Of a stretch of DNA of 64,000 nt, positions 38,107-45,873 are shown piece after piece. Source of the stretch: Coleofasciculus sp. FACHB-T130. Its GTDB lineage: Bacteria > Cyanobacteriota > Cyanobacteriia > Cyanobacteriales > FACHB-T130. A program made the translations under genes and the position numbers. Every line of letters starts with the position of its first letter. Position 1 is the stretch's first letter. The notes beneath the pieces are model-generated. The model made no database searches. It was not told the DNA's origin and saw nothing but the letters and a program-made list of their open reading frames with translations. Location: positions 49,756 to 113,755 of the forward strand of contig NZ_JACJOG010000015.1 of assembly GCF_014695375.1 (NCBI RefSeq). The letters are read 5' to 3'.

Positions 38107-38970
38107 ATGTGCCCAACTCTATGTGACACTTTCAGGAGCCGTGCCCTTTGGACATGGGATATGCTTGCAAGAGGACGTTCTGTAGATTGTCAGATTGGAG
38201 AAGAAATTCTAACAGATTTAACCATTCTTGAGTTAAAAATTCGGCACTCATCCGAAATTTACAGTCGTACATTCAGCAAACATGACGAAGGGTCAAATGG
38301 TGCTGATTGGGAATGGTGGTTTACTGGTTCTAGCAGCAAATGGATTGGTTTTCGAGTTCAAGCTAAAGTTATAGACCTTAAAACTAACTCCTTTGAGCAT
38401 CTCCATTACAGAAAAAATAACTCTTCACAATTTCAATGTGACATTCTCATAGAAAAAGCTCTCCAGAAACCCTTTCCTCTCGTTCCTTTGTATTGCCTTT
38501 ACTCAAACTGGAATACCCTACCTAATATTCCTTGGAGTTGTAATACTTACTATCTAGTGCAAGAGAGCTATGGTTGTTCCATTCTTTCTGCCTTCTCAGT
38601 TCACTATTTACGGAGTATGGGGAAAAGCAAAACCAAACATTTCCAGGCTTTAATACCATACATGAATCCGTGGCATTGCTTAGTATGTTGTCATGGATAT
38701 GGAGCGGGCGATTTACCAAACCGAGTATTTGAATATTGGAGAAACTTTATTCTTCAATTAGAGGAGTCATTTTTTGAAGAAATTGAGCCAAATATACGTC
38801 AAGAATTAGATAGTGAAATAAATAATTATCGGCAAATTTATACTCAAATCGAACTTTTAGATGAGCCGCCAAGCTATGTTCTTTTGCTGCTTAATAACGA
38901 ATTAGAAGAACGCCCCGATCCGGATTTGCGAACACTCACGATATTTAAAGAACGGAATGAACCAATGTAA
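38107..38970 (+). CDS. DUF6615-like protein, possible PD-(D/E)XK-type nuclease fold
   Basis: 287 residues from the ATG at 38107; an in-frame TTG nine codons upstream gives a hydrophobic tail that looks spurious. The N-terminal half reads MCPTLCDTFRSRALWTWDML, HDEGSNGADWEWWFTGSSS and WIGFRVQAKVIDL, followed by a segment with a PLYCLYSNW strand and YGCSILSAF. This matches my memory of the DUF6615 family. The order D67-x-E69 ... Q85-x-K87 with an intervening strand resembles the metal-binding core of PD-(D/E)XK nucleases in their Q-x-K variant (inference). It stands alone next to a toxin-antitoxin pair in AT-richer DNA (base composition lower in G+C than clpC), suggesting an acquired gene. Confidence 0.6.
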   Translation: MCPTLCDTFRSRALWTWDMLARGRSVDCQIGEEILTDLTILELKIRHSSEIYSRTFSKHDEGSNGADWEWWFTGSSSKWIGFRVQAKVIDLKTNSFEHLHYRKNNSSQFQCDILIEKALQKPFPLVPLYCLYSNWNTLPNIPWSCNTYYLVQESYGCSILSAFSVHYLRSMGKSKTKHFQALIPYMNPWHCLVCCHGYGAGDLPNRVFEYWRNFILQLEESFFEEIEPNIRQELDSEINNYRQIYTQIELLDEPPSYVLLLLNNELEERPDPDLRTLTIFKERNEPM

Positions 38971-39123
38971 TCTTTGTCCTGTAATAAGTAGTTGCACCGC
39001 GAGAGTTAACAAATTAGTACAGCAGATAGCTGTTTTGACAATTGGCAGTGTGTTCCAGGTATCTGCCCCCACTGATATTAAACGTTAAACAGCCAAAAGG
39101 AGATAGCTTTTTTACCCCTCCTA

Positions 39124-39233
39124 ATGAACGCCGTTCATGCTAAGCCAGAATTGAGACACCTCAACCGAAATTGTATGAGGTTCTTAATTTTGTTGAATTT
39201 TTAACTTGGCAGGAAGGATTTAGAAGCCAGTAA
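39124..39233 (+). pseudogene. Possible decayed DUF2281-like antitoxin
   Basis: ATG at 39124 begins MNAVHAKPELRH; after a shift of frame the sequence continues IETPQPKLYEVLNFVEFLTW and ends at TAA 39231. The LxxVxxFVEFL helix is the hallmark of short DUF2281/VapB-like antitoxins. It needs a frameshift to be read, so it is at best a relic. Position just before a working VapBC pair supports the idea of a duplicated, decayed module. Confidence 0.35.
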
Positions 39234-39270
39234 GATAGCAGTTAGTCTGAAGCAGAAATGGGCGATCGCA
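39222..39270. repeat. ~49-bp dispersed repeat near TA genes, copy 1
   Basis: Segment AGAAGCCAGTAAGATAGCAG ... CTGAAGCAGAAATGGGCGAT recurs at 44191-44239 and 44924-44972 with a few substitutions. Copies 1 and 2 lie 46 and 78 bp ahead of antitoxin genes. Confidence 0.75.
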
Positions 39271-39315
39271 TTGGTTACAATAGAAGGAATCTGCTTTCGG
39301 ACGATCGTTATAATC

Positions 39316-39561
39316 ATGCTCCGAGAAAAGCTTAAGCAAGACCTAGACAAGTTAAACGAAGAGCAACTTAAGAAGATCGCTGATTTCATCGCCTTCCTTG
39401 AATTTCAATCCAGACGGGTTGAATCATCTGTTCCCTTCTGGCAAAGGGCAACGCCAGCAGAACGAGCTAGAGAGTTAAGTGAATGGGTATCGCAACTTCC
39501 CAAAAATAGTCCAAGTCTGTCTGATGAAGCCTTCAGCCGCGACAGCATTTATGAGGAATGA
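39316..39561 (+). CDS. Antitoxin partner of PIN-domain toxin (VapB-like)
   Basis: 81 residues from the ATG at 39316; the 15 upstream codons of the open frame lack antitoxin character. LREKLKQDLDKLNEEQLKKI and ADFIAFLEFQSRR form an amphipathic helical domain, like DUF2281-type antitoxins; a C-terminal flexible part (WVSQLPKNSPSLSDEAFSRD) would wrap round the toxin. It overlaps the PIN toxin gene by 4 bp (ATGA), the classical antitoxin-first order. It likely represses its own operon. Family membership is inferred mainly from architecture and helix pattern. Confidence 0.75.
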   Translation: MLREKLKQDLDKLNEEQLKKIADFIAFLEFQSRRVESSVPFWQRATPAERARELSEWVSQLPKNSPSLSDEAFSRDSIYEE

Positions 39562-39989
39562 CGAGATATCTGCTTGATACTAATGTTGTTTTACGTTTAT
39601 GCAGCCCCACCGATGTGCAGCATAGCCTTGCAATAGACGCAATATCCTGTTTACTTACACAGGAAGACGAATGTTTTCTAACAGCACAAGTGCTTGTTGA
39701 ATTTTGGGTTGTTGCTACCCGACCAATTGAAGTGAATGGTTTAGGGTGGGCTGTTGAGCAAACGAGAAACACAGTAGATCAGCTTCTCGATCGCTTTCCG
39801 TTGCTAGAGGAAATTCCGCAGATTTTTCCAAATTGGTTAGATTTGGTAACAATCAATAAAGTGATGGGTAAGCGAACTCATGATGTTCGTATCGTTGCAG
39901 TCATGCTTGCACATGGAGTTACGCATCTTCTGACTTTCAATCCAAGGGATTTTGCTGGCATATCAGGCATTAAAATCATGCTTCCCTAG
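39558..39989 (+). CDS. PIN-domain toxin (VapC-like ribonuclease)
   Basis: 143 residues. The PIN core is visible: LLDTNVVLRL with the first catalytic Asp, a central acidic helix around VLVEFWVVATRP with Glu, and KRTHDVRIVAVMLAHGVTHL with the conserved Asp, ending LLTFNPRDFAGI. PIN toxins cut RNA, often tRNA or rRNA loops, when not held by the antitoxin. It directly follows its antitoxin with a 4-bp overlap. TFNPRDF is the subfamily signature common in cyanobacterial VapC-like proteins. No damage seen. Confidence 0.88.
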   Translation: MTRYLLDTNVVLRLCSPTDVQHSLAIDAISCLLTQEDECFLTAQVLVEFWVVATRPIEVNGLGWAVEQTRNTVDQLLDRFPLLEEIPQIFPNWLDLVTINKVMGKRTHDVRIVAVMLAHGVTHLLTFNPRDFAGISGIKIMLP

Positions 39990-40264
39990 GAATTAATAAT
40001 CCTTGAAGCTGATGAATCCTAGCCTGAACTGTGTTTCTGCAAAGGCAAGAAGTTGATTATTTTTTTGTTCCTGCCCATTCCATCTGCGGAATAGTGTATT
40101 TTGGTGCGTTGGCAGGATGAGCGATCGCAATCTTGAATATTCCGCAAACGACGTTAGTTTAAGAATATCGTGTTGGGTATTTGCGATCGCTTAGGCTGAT
40201 TAATCGCTCCTAGAAGGCGGCAAATCGAAATCTATCGCCCCAGTCAGAGTTTAGATTCAACTAC

Positions 40265-40564
40265 TTAATCAAACAAGCCATCTACCTTTTGACGAAAGGC
40301 AATCAAGGCATGATTGCTCGAAAACTCCTTCAGGTCTTCTAGTAATTGGTCTGATATCTCTTTCGACACAATGGTTTTGACTTCAATGTTGGTGTTATAG
40401 CCAGCGATATCTCCCATACGTTTACCGTGACTACCAGCGCCCTTGGCGGGAATAATGGTGTAGCCAGAAGCACCTATTGTGCTGAGCAGCTTAACTAGGC
40501 GATCTTGCAATACCGATTCGCAAATGATCGTGACGAGATAGCCCTGGCTGTGAGAAATGGTCAT
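40265..40564 (-). CDS. PII-like signalling protein
   Basis: 99 residues, a typical PII/PII-like length. The order is strand-helix-strand: YLVTIICESVLQDRLVKLLS, ASGYTIIPAKGAGSHG, a T-loop-like segment KRMGDIAGYN, then the second repeat (NIEVKTIVSKEISDQLLEDL ... HALIAFRQKVD). The T-loop is short and lacks the PII uridylylated tyrosine context, so this is a PII-like protein (as SbtB or CPII) rather than GlnB. Such trimers sense nucleotides. It is monocistronic and divergent from the molybdoenzyme gene; the binding partner is unknown. The preceding spacer (39990-40264) shows nothing beyond HIP1 sites. Confidence 0.75.
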   Translation of the reverse strand: MTISHSQGYLVTIICESVLQDRLVKLLSTIGASGYTIIPAKGAGSHGKRMGDIAGYNTNIEVKTIVSKEISDQLLEDLKEFSSNHALIAFRQKVDGLFD

Positions 40565-40877
40565 AAAAATTTTAGGAACAGTTGTGTCCCCATTATTTCA
40601 TAGAGCAGTTGCAGGCTACGGGAAGGCATCTGAAAATCTGCTTAAAGACTGAGATCCCAGCGCTACGATTGAAATAGTTAGAGGATGTTTGAGAAGCTAG
40701 TTTTCTAGGGAAAAAACTCTCAGCGATCGCACATCCATACAATCGTGCGAGAGAAGTTTTGATGAGTTACGCTGATTTCAAGCCCCTCTAGATAGTATTT
40801 AGCTCAAGATAAATTCCGAGGGAGAAAACGCATTCCAGGCTGACGGATGAGTGGCGCTGCATTCAAGAGGAAGCTGT
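40565..40877. other. Divergent intergenic region
   Basis: 313 bp between the PII-like gene and the molybdoenzyme gene. Presumably holds both promoters; no operator, riboswitch or small gene could be recognised. Confidence 0.4.
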
Positions 40878-43133
40878 ATGGACGCAGAAATTAAACCAGA
40901 AGACGCAACGAAAGCAACCAACAATGCTCCAGAAATGGGTGGCGGTTTGCCCGTCGTGCAATATTGGGCAGAGCATACCCTATCACCCGAAGGGCCAAAA
41001 CTGTGGCAAACGTTGTTGCATAAAAGTGCTTGCTTGTCCTGTGCTTGGGGAACGGGGGGACAAAAAGGCGGCTTCGCGAACGAGTTGGGGGAAACGATGC
41101 AACGCTGCGCCAAAAGCGTTGAGGCAATTTCCGCGGAGTTGCAACCAGGCGTCTCGACCCATTTTTTCGACCGCCACAGTATCGCCGAACTTCAACAGTT
41201 AACTTCCTTAGAAGCGGATCGCCTCGGTCGTCTCAGTTTTCCGGTCATTCTGCGCGAGGGGAAGTCACATTACGAGCGGATTTCCTGGGATGAGATTTAC
41301 GAGATTAGCGAAGCTGGTTTTCGCAAGTCCCCGGATCGAGTCGCTTCCTATAGTTCCGGGAGATCGTCGAATGAAGCGGCTTATCTGCTGCAACTGATGA
41401 TGAGATCGCTAGGGTCGAATCATTTGGCAGATTGCTCCGATTTGTGCCACGTCCCCTCGACGGTGGGACTGAAGCAGATGTTTGGTTCTGGCACCTCAAT
41501 GGTCAGTCTGGATAGCCTAAAAAAGGCAGACTGCGTGGTGCTGATCGGGTCGAATGCGCCTGCTAACCATCCGCGCTTGATGAACGAACTGATCGAGTTG
41601 CGCGATCGCGGTGGCAAAGTTATTGTTGTTAATCCAGTAGTGGAAGTGGGGTTAGTCAAGTTTGCCTCCCCAGCATTTCCCCTCAAGTCGCTATTTACCG
41701 GATCGGAGATTTCCTCACTTTATCTGCAACCGATTCCCGGTAGCGATGTGGCGCTATTTATCGGCATCCAAAAAGCGCTAATTGAACGCAACTTAATTCA
41801 AACAGATTATCTTTGCGCCCATGCTGAGGGTTGGGAAGCGGTTGTCGATTATGCTGGCTCTATTTCGTGGGATGCGATCGCGCAAACTTGCGGTGTTTCT
41901 CTAGCAGAGATCGAAGTCGCCGCCGAAATAATCGCTTCTTCAAAAGGTGTGGTGTTTGCCTGGGCGATGGGTGCAACGCAGCAGGAAAATGGCGTGGATA
42001 ACATCTATGCGATCGCCAACACCGCTCTGCTGACGGGGAATGCTGGCAAAGACGGCGGCGGTACGATGCCCATCCGGGGACACTCCAACGTCCAGGGTTT
42101 TGGCTCGATGGGAGTGACCGTCCAACTCAAAAAAGAGATTCAAGAAGCGTTAGAGAAATTGCTAGGGCGATCGCTCAACCGCAACCCTGGATATCGCGCC
42201 CGCGACTTAATTGATGCGGCTGATGCAGGCAAAGTAGACACGTTGATTTGCCTGGGTGGAAATCTGTATGCGGCGAACCCCGACTTAAATCAAGCAAAGC
42301 GTGCTTTAGGCAATATTGAAACCATCATTTACCTCGCCACTAAACCGAATCTAGGACACTTTCACGGTTTAGCGCAGAAAAATACCATCATCATTCCCGT
42401 ATTTAACCGCTTTGAAAATCCGCACCAAACTACTACGGAATCCGGCAACAACTTTGTGCGGCTCAATGATGTTGGTAAAACCCATCTCAAGGATGCAGAT
42501 TTGATTTCCGAGGTAGAATTTCTCACGCAATTAGCCCATCGCATTCTTGGCAGCGATCCTGTTGATTGGCGCAAACTGCAAGATACCAAATATGTCCGCC
42601 AACTGATTGCCAAAACGATTCCTGGCTTTGAGCAGATGGCGACAATTGATGAAACCAAGGAAGAATTCACCATCACCGGACGCATTTTCAAAGAGCCTAA
42701 ATTTGCTACACCGTCCGGTAAAGCGAATATGTTTGTCACGCCATTACCAGAATTGCATTTACCGGAAGCAAAAGAGTTTGGAGTGCCAGAATCTACCCAG
42801 AGCATTGTATTAGCATTGATGACGGGACGCAGCTACTCGCAACATAACACGGTAGTTTATAAACAAGGCGACAAATATCGCGGAATGCCGCACCGAAATT
42901 GCATTTTAATGAACCCATCTGATGCAAAACAAGCAGGATGGCAAGAGCATCAACGAGTGACGGTGCAAGGCGATGCAGGCAAGTTAGAGAATGTTGAAAT
43001 TATCTTTGGTGCTGTGCGTCAGGGAGCAGCAATGATGTTCTATCCCGAAGTCAACATCATCTTCAAAGCGCGTATAGATAAACAGTCTGGAATACCTGCG
43101 TTTAAGCGAGTTCCGGTTGTAGTTTACGCCTGA
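40878..43133 (+). CDS. FdhF/YdeP-family molybdopterin oxidoreductase
   Basis: 751 residues from the ATG at 40878, which has AGAGGAAG before it; the open frame extends nine codons further. Molybdopterin-guanine-dinucleotide segments are clear: SYSSGRSSNEAAYLLQLMMR, VVLIGSNAPANHPRLMNEL, GGTMPIRGHSNVQGFGSMGV and the C-terminal dinucleotide-binding part (LALMTGRSYSQHNTVVYKQG). Near the N-terminus SACLSCAWGTGG keeps only a reduced cysteine pattern, as in the YdeP branch (putative formate dehydrogenase-like enzymes). The active-site ligand (SeCys/Cys) of true formate dehydrogenases is not obvious. Possible roles are formate or other small-molecule oxidation; not established. Confidence 0.88.
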   Translation: MDAEIKPEDATKATNNAPEMGGGLPVVQYWAEHTLSPEGPKLWQTLLHKSACLSCAWGTGGQKGGFANELGETMQRCAKSVEAISAELQPGVSTHFFDRHSIAELQQLTSLEADRLGRLSFPVILREGKSHYERISWDEIYEISEAGFRKSPDRVASYSSGRSSNEAAYLLQLMMRSLGSNHLADCSDLCHVPSTVGLKQMFGSGTSMVSLDSLKKADCVVLIGSNAPANHPRLMNELIELRDRGGKVIVVNPVVEVGLVKFASPAFPLKSLFTGSEISSLYLQPIPGSDVALFIGIQKALIERNLIQTDYLCAHAEGWEAVVDYAGSISWDAIAQTCGVSLAEIEVAAEIIASSKGVVFAWAMGATQQENGVDNIYAIANTALLTGNAGKDGGGTMPIRGHSNVQGFGSMGVTVQLKKEIQEALEKLLGRSLNRNPGYRARDLIDAADAGKVDTLICLGGNLYAANPDLNQAKRALGNIETIIYLATKPNLGHFHGLAQKNTIIIPVFNRFENPHQTTTESGNNFVRLNDVGKTHLKDADLISEVEFLTQLAHRILGSDPVDWRKLQDTKYVRQLIAKTIPGFEQMATIDETKEEFTITGRIFKEPKFATPSGKANMFVTPLPELHLPEAKEFGVPESTQSIVLALMTGRSYSQHNTVVYKQGDKYRGMPHRNCILMNPSDAKQAGWQEHQRVTVQGDAGKLENVEIIFGAVRQGAAMMFYPEVNIIFKARIDKQSGIPAFKRVPVVVYA

Positions 43134-43300
43134 TAGCAGGATAGCGATCGCATTTACCAAGAATTCTTTATTGCCTCGATCGGACTGTTAAAATTAATGA
43201 TGGGAATGCGATCGCAATGACTCCTTATTAATTAATGTCAAGTTACCGTGAGGTCATCACTGAGATAGTGCACCAAGATTGTGAGTGAAGCGATCATATC

Positions 43301-43501
43301 TTATAACTGAGTGACCATCATGCTTATTCCAGAGAAAACCCCTACTAAAAACATAAAGAGTCCCAAAATTATAGATAATGCTCGTGTGCATCGTCCCTTT
43401 TGTTTGCCTTGGTACCACAATCCCCGTTGAACCAAATATGCCCCTGTCCCCGTTCCAATTGCCGCTAGCTCTATTATTGCGCCTGTTTTGAACATTTCCA
43501 T
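43301..43501 (-). CDS. Small membrane protein, unknown
   Basis: 66 residues. Two hydrophobic helices (GAIIELAAIGTGTGAYLV and ALSIILGLFMFLVGVFSGIS) are joined by a basic loop (QKGKQKGR-type). AAAGGG lies seven bases before the ATG, supporting translation. No family recognised. It stands alone downstream of the molybdoenzyme gene and points toward it. Confidence 0.5.
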   Translation of the reverse strand: MEMFKTGAIIELAAIGTGTGAYLVQRGLWYQGKQKGRCTRALSIILGLFMFLVGVFSGISMMVTQL

Positions 43502-43616
43502 AATCAGCCCTTTACTCTAACATCTAGGAATCCGGTACAACTCTATAGTTCCCTATTAACAAGAAGAACAAACATTATGTTATGTAGTTTTGTTTAGCAT
43601 ATATCAGAGAGCGCAG

Positions 43617-43803
43617 CTTTGACCCTCTCACCACTTGAGTGCGATCGCGCGATGTCTGTAGGATAATTATTCGGTCACTTCAACCCAGTAAAGTACATCT
43701 TTTACGGTATGGTGATACTCGCTATCATGTGAATAACAGCGTATGCCTACCGCAGAACAGGCTCTTGCCTGCGTCAGAGTATGCCAGATGCTCTCAAATG
43801 GAT
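43617..43803. repeat. ~190-bp direct repeat, copy A
   Basis: Runs from CTTTGACCCTCTCACCAC to CTCTCAAATGGAT and matches 44973-45161 in the same orientation at roughly 85-90% by eye. On the minus strand copy A carries an uninterrupted frame without a start: SIWHTLTQARACSAVGIRCY ... HHTVKDVLYWVEVTE then TAA. In copy B the same frame has an internal stop. The pair flanks the DUF6887-like and DUF433/DUF5615 genes. The rest of the 43502-43918 spacer is unremarkable. Confidence 0.85.
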
Positions 43804-43918
43804 ATCAGCCTATTCATGTATTTCGGTATAACCAGAACACCAAGATAGTGTTTATCCTTGCTGGTGTGACTGAGAGGCGTGGAAATTCTAATTTTTTCCG
43901 ATGGTCAAGGTCGCTTTA

Positions 43919-44128
43919 ATGATGAAGCCTGACTTTAGCAAAATGACCCGTCAAGAACTGAGAGCCTATGCTTTGGCTTACCGAGAGGATGATGAAGCAA
44001 TTGAGGCTCTGATTAAACGCGGGAATCCTAATAGCCCAAAATATCGATTTCCCACGACTGACGAGAATTTAAGGGAAATGGAAGAGATTCTCAAAAGAAA
44101 ATTGGGTAGCAGTGGAGAAGCAATCTAA
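43919..44128 (+). CDS. DUF6887-like small protein
   Basis: 69 residues from the ATG at 43919; an ATG six codons upstream and one directly after are alternatives, and AAGG lies about nine bases before. The pattern MKPDFSKMTRQELRAYALAY followed by REDDEAIEALIKRGNP matches small cyanobacterial DUF6887-type proteins, which often sit next to a DUF6888 partner and are suspected to be part of toxin-antitoxin-like pairs. No partner follows here: the next gene is a DUF433 antitoxin 188 bp on. Function not known. Confidence 0.6.
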   Translation: MMKPDFSKMTRQELRAYALAYREDDEAIEALIKRGNPNSPKYRFPTTDENLREMEEILKRKLGSSGEAI

Positions 44129-44190
44129 CACTTCGTTTTAACTTGCATATTTTGATTTTATTGAGTTCTTGAGCTGATAGGAAGGAGGCA

Positions 44191-44239
44191 GAAACCAGTT
44201 AGATAGCAGTGAGCCTGAAGCAGAAATGAGCGATCGCAT
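44191..44239. repeat. ~49-bp dispersed repeat near TA genes, copy 2
   Basis: GAAACCAGTTAGATAGCAGT followed by CTGAAGCAGAAATGAGCGAT. It is preceded by a trace of an xxDFIEFL-type antitoxin helix (44145-44170), as copy 1 is preceded by NFVEFL. Confidence 0.75.
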
Positions 44240-44316
44240 CTTCAGGGTTTTTTGATTTGCAAGTTGGGCAAACGCGATCCACACTGAAATTATGATTCAT
44301 CTGGGAGTGAAATCGG

Positions 44317-44541
44317 ATGCCAAATTTGCTTGACAGAATTACAGTTAATCCGAAGCAGTGTGGTGGTCGTCCCTGCATTCGGGGTATGAGAATTCGGGTA
44401 TCAGATGTGCTGGACTTGTTTGCCGCTGGTTTAAGTGCCGAAGAAATCTTGGAGGAAATGCCTGACCTTGAAATGGAGGATCTGAAGGCAGCACTCACCT
44501 ACGCTGCGCGTAAAGTCGATCATCCAGTTCTGGTGGCATGA
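44317..44541 (+). CDS. DUF433 antitoxin
   Basis: 74 residues. LLDRITVNPKQCGGRPCIRG, MRIRVSDVLDLFAAGLSAEE and EILEEMPDLEMEDLKAALTY match the DUF433 fold, a winged-helix-like domain now regarded as the antitoxin of DUF433/DUF5615 modules. GGGAG occurs upstream of the ATG. It overlaps the toxin gene by 4 bp (ATGA), indicating translational coupling. It probably represses its own promoter. Two other DUF433-like traces exist in the window (see 55996). Confidence 0.9.
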   Translation: MPNLLDRITVNPKQCGGRPCIRGMRIRVSDVLDLFAAGLSAEEILEEMPDLEMEDLKAALTYAARKVDHPVLVA

Positions 44542-44876
44542 CGATTTGGGTAGATGCACAACTGTCGCCTGGAATTGCACCCTGGATCGCGAATACATTT
44601 GGGGTGACAGCAGTAGCCTTGCGCGATATTGGTCTGAGAGATGCTGAAGATTTTGAGATTTTCGAGGCAGCAAAAGCGCAAGGAGCGATCGTTATGACCA
44701 AGGACAGAGATTTTGTTGATTTGGTCGATCGCTACGGAGTACCGCCACAAATTATCTGGTTGACGTGTGGCAATACATCCAATACGCGATTGCGAGAGAT
44801 TTTGAGTGCAACATTGCCAGACGCTTTGGAGCTTTTGCGCTCAGGCGAGATGTTAGTGGAGATTAGCGGGGATTAG
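44538..44876 (+). CDS. DUF5615 PIN-like toxin
   Basis: 112 residues. TIWVDAQLSPGIAPWIANTF has the first acidic residue of the PIN-like fold, DAEDFEIFEAAKAQGAIVMT the middle, and KDRDFVDLVDRYGVPPQIIW the Lys-Asp-x-Asp signature of DUF5615 (Mut7-C-like) proteins. Predicted RNase toxin neutralised by the DUF433 protein encoded just before it. Ends in a normal helical tail (LPDALELLRSGEMLVEISGD). Intact. Confidence 0.9.
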   Translation: MTIWVDAQLSPGIAPWIANTFGVTAVALRDIGLRDAEDFEIFEAAKAQGAIVMTKDRDFVDLVDRYGVPPQIIWLTCGNTSNTRLREILSATLPDALELLRSGEMLVEISGD

Positions 44877-44923
44877 TCCATCAACGGAAGGACTAGCGAT
44901 CGCTAGGTGATATTTTATTCGCA

Positions 44924-44972
44924 CAAACCAGTTAGATGGCAGTTAGTCTAAAGCAGAAATAGGCGATCGCAA
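44924..44972. repeat. ~49-bp dispersed repeat, copy 3
   Basis: CAAACCAGTTAGATGGCAGT with CTAAAGCAGAAATAGGCGAT; it abuts the second copy of the 190-bp repeat directly. Confidence 0.75.
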
Positions 44973-45161
44973 CTTTGACCCTCTCGCTGCTTGAGTGCGA
45001 TCGCCAATGTTTGCAGGATGATTATTCGGTCAATTCAAGCCAGTCAAATACATCTTTTACGGTATGGTGATACTCGGTATCATGTCAATAACAGCCTATG
45101 CCTACCGCCGAAAAGGCTCTTGCCTGCGTCGGAGTATGACAGAGGCTCTTCTTAAATGGAT
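44973..45161. repeat. ~190-bp direct repeat, copy B
   Basis: Second copy of the repeat at 43617-43803, from CTTTGACCCTCTCGCTGC to CTTCTTAAATGGAT, same orientation, about 1.36 kb downstream. Shares the minus-strand HHTVKDV coding trace but with a stop codon (CY*HDTEY). It is followed immediately by the IS5-type transposase relic. Confidence 0.85.
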
Positions 45162-45169
45162 AATTATGG

Positions 45170-45489
45170 CTAAACTGGCTTGAGCCTGCCGTCCCTTGCT
45201 AACTCGTACTTGCTGCACCAAGGCTGGATTGAGAAAGCTCCCAGATGTCCAATTTTACATAAACGATAGTAGCCATAGGCTGTTTGGCACCCTGGAAAAT
45301 CGCGGGGCAAATTGCGCCATTTAATTCCATTATCTGCTCGGTAGACAATAGCATTCAAAATCTCTCGTAAGTTAACCTCTCAGTGTTTACAAATCAGTGT
45401 TTACAAAAAGGCTTGGCACGGAGTAACAAAGGTTCAATCTGTTGCTGTTCCTCATCGTTAAAGTCACTGTCGTAAAAGGGTTGACTCAT
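45170..45489 (-). pseudogene. IS5-type (DUF4096) transposase relic
   Basis: The start is at 45489: MSQPFYDSDFNDEEQQQIEP then LLLRAKP, the N-terminal domain of IS5-family transposases with a DUF4096 region. A 14-bp tandem duplication (TTTGTAAACACTGA twice, near 45389-45412) replaces the next few codons and breaks the frame. It resumes as VNLREILNAIVYRADNGIKW and RNLPRDFPGCQTAYGYYRL before a second shift and a stop. The catalytic DDE half is absent, so the element is dead. It lies between repeat copy B and the chemoreceptor gene. Confidence 0.85.
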
Positions 45490-45873
45490 TTGTTACATCT
45501 TGTATCGATTATTTTATCTCCTGCTATATACTCGCTTCATATCTATTTACCAACTGTCTCTTACATCTCAAGTTTTCAGCCCATCAATTAACTACAGAAA
45601 TATTTTGCTGATTCGCGTGTTTGCTTAGTAATTGTTAATTTTTTTACTAACTTTAGTGTAAAGCAAAAAAAAATGCTATAACTTGTTCGCTCAAATTTAA
45701 ACAAACTAATCTCGACTCGCTCAAACCTGAATCTGTTTATAAAAAAATATTGCTTATTAAAAATTATTAAGGCCTAATTTAGATTAACAAGGAAATACCG
45801 TAGTTTTGCGGTTGTTGTCAATAACTTGCTGATTGTTAATATATCAGTAAGCAATTAATTGAGATAGCTAGAT
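45490..45873. other. AT-rich spacer before chemoreceptor gene
   Basis: 384 bp, distinctly A+T-rich, with several A/T runs. Presumably contains the promoter of the receptor gene; no defined operator or small gene is visible. Confidence 0.4.
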
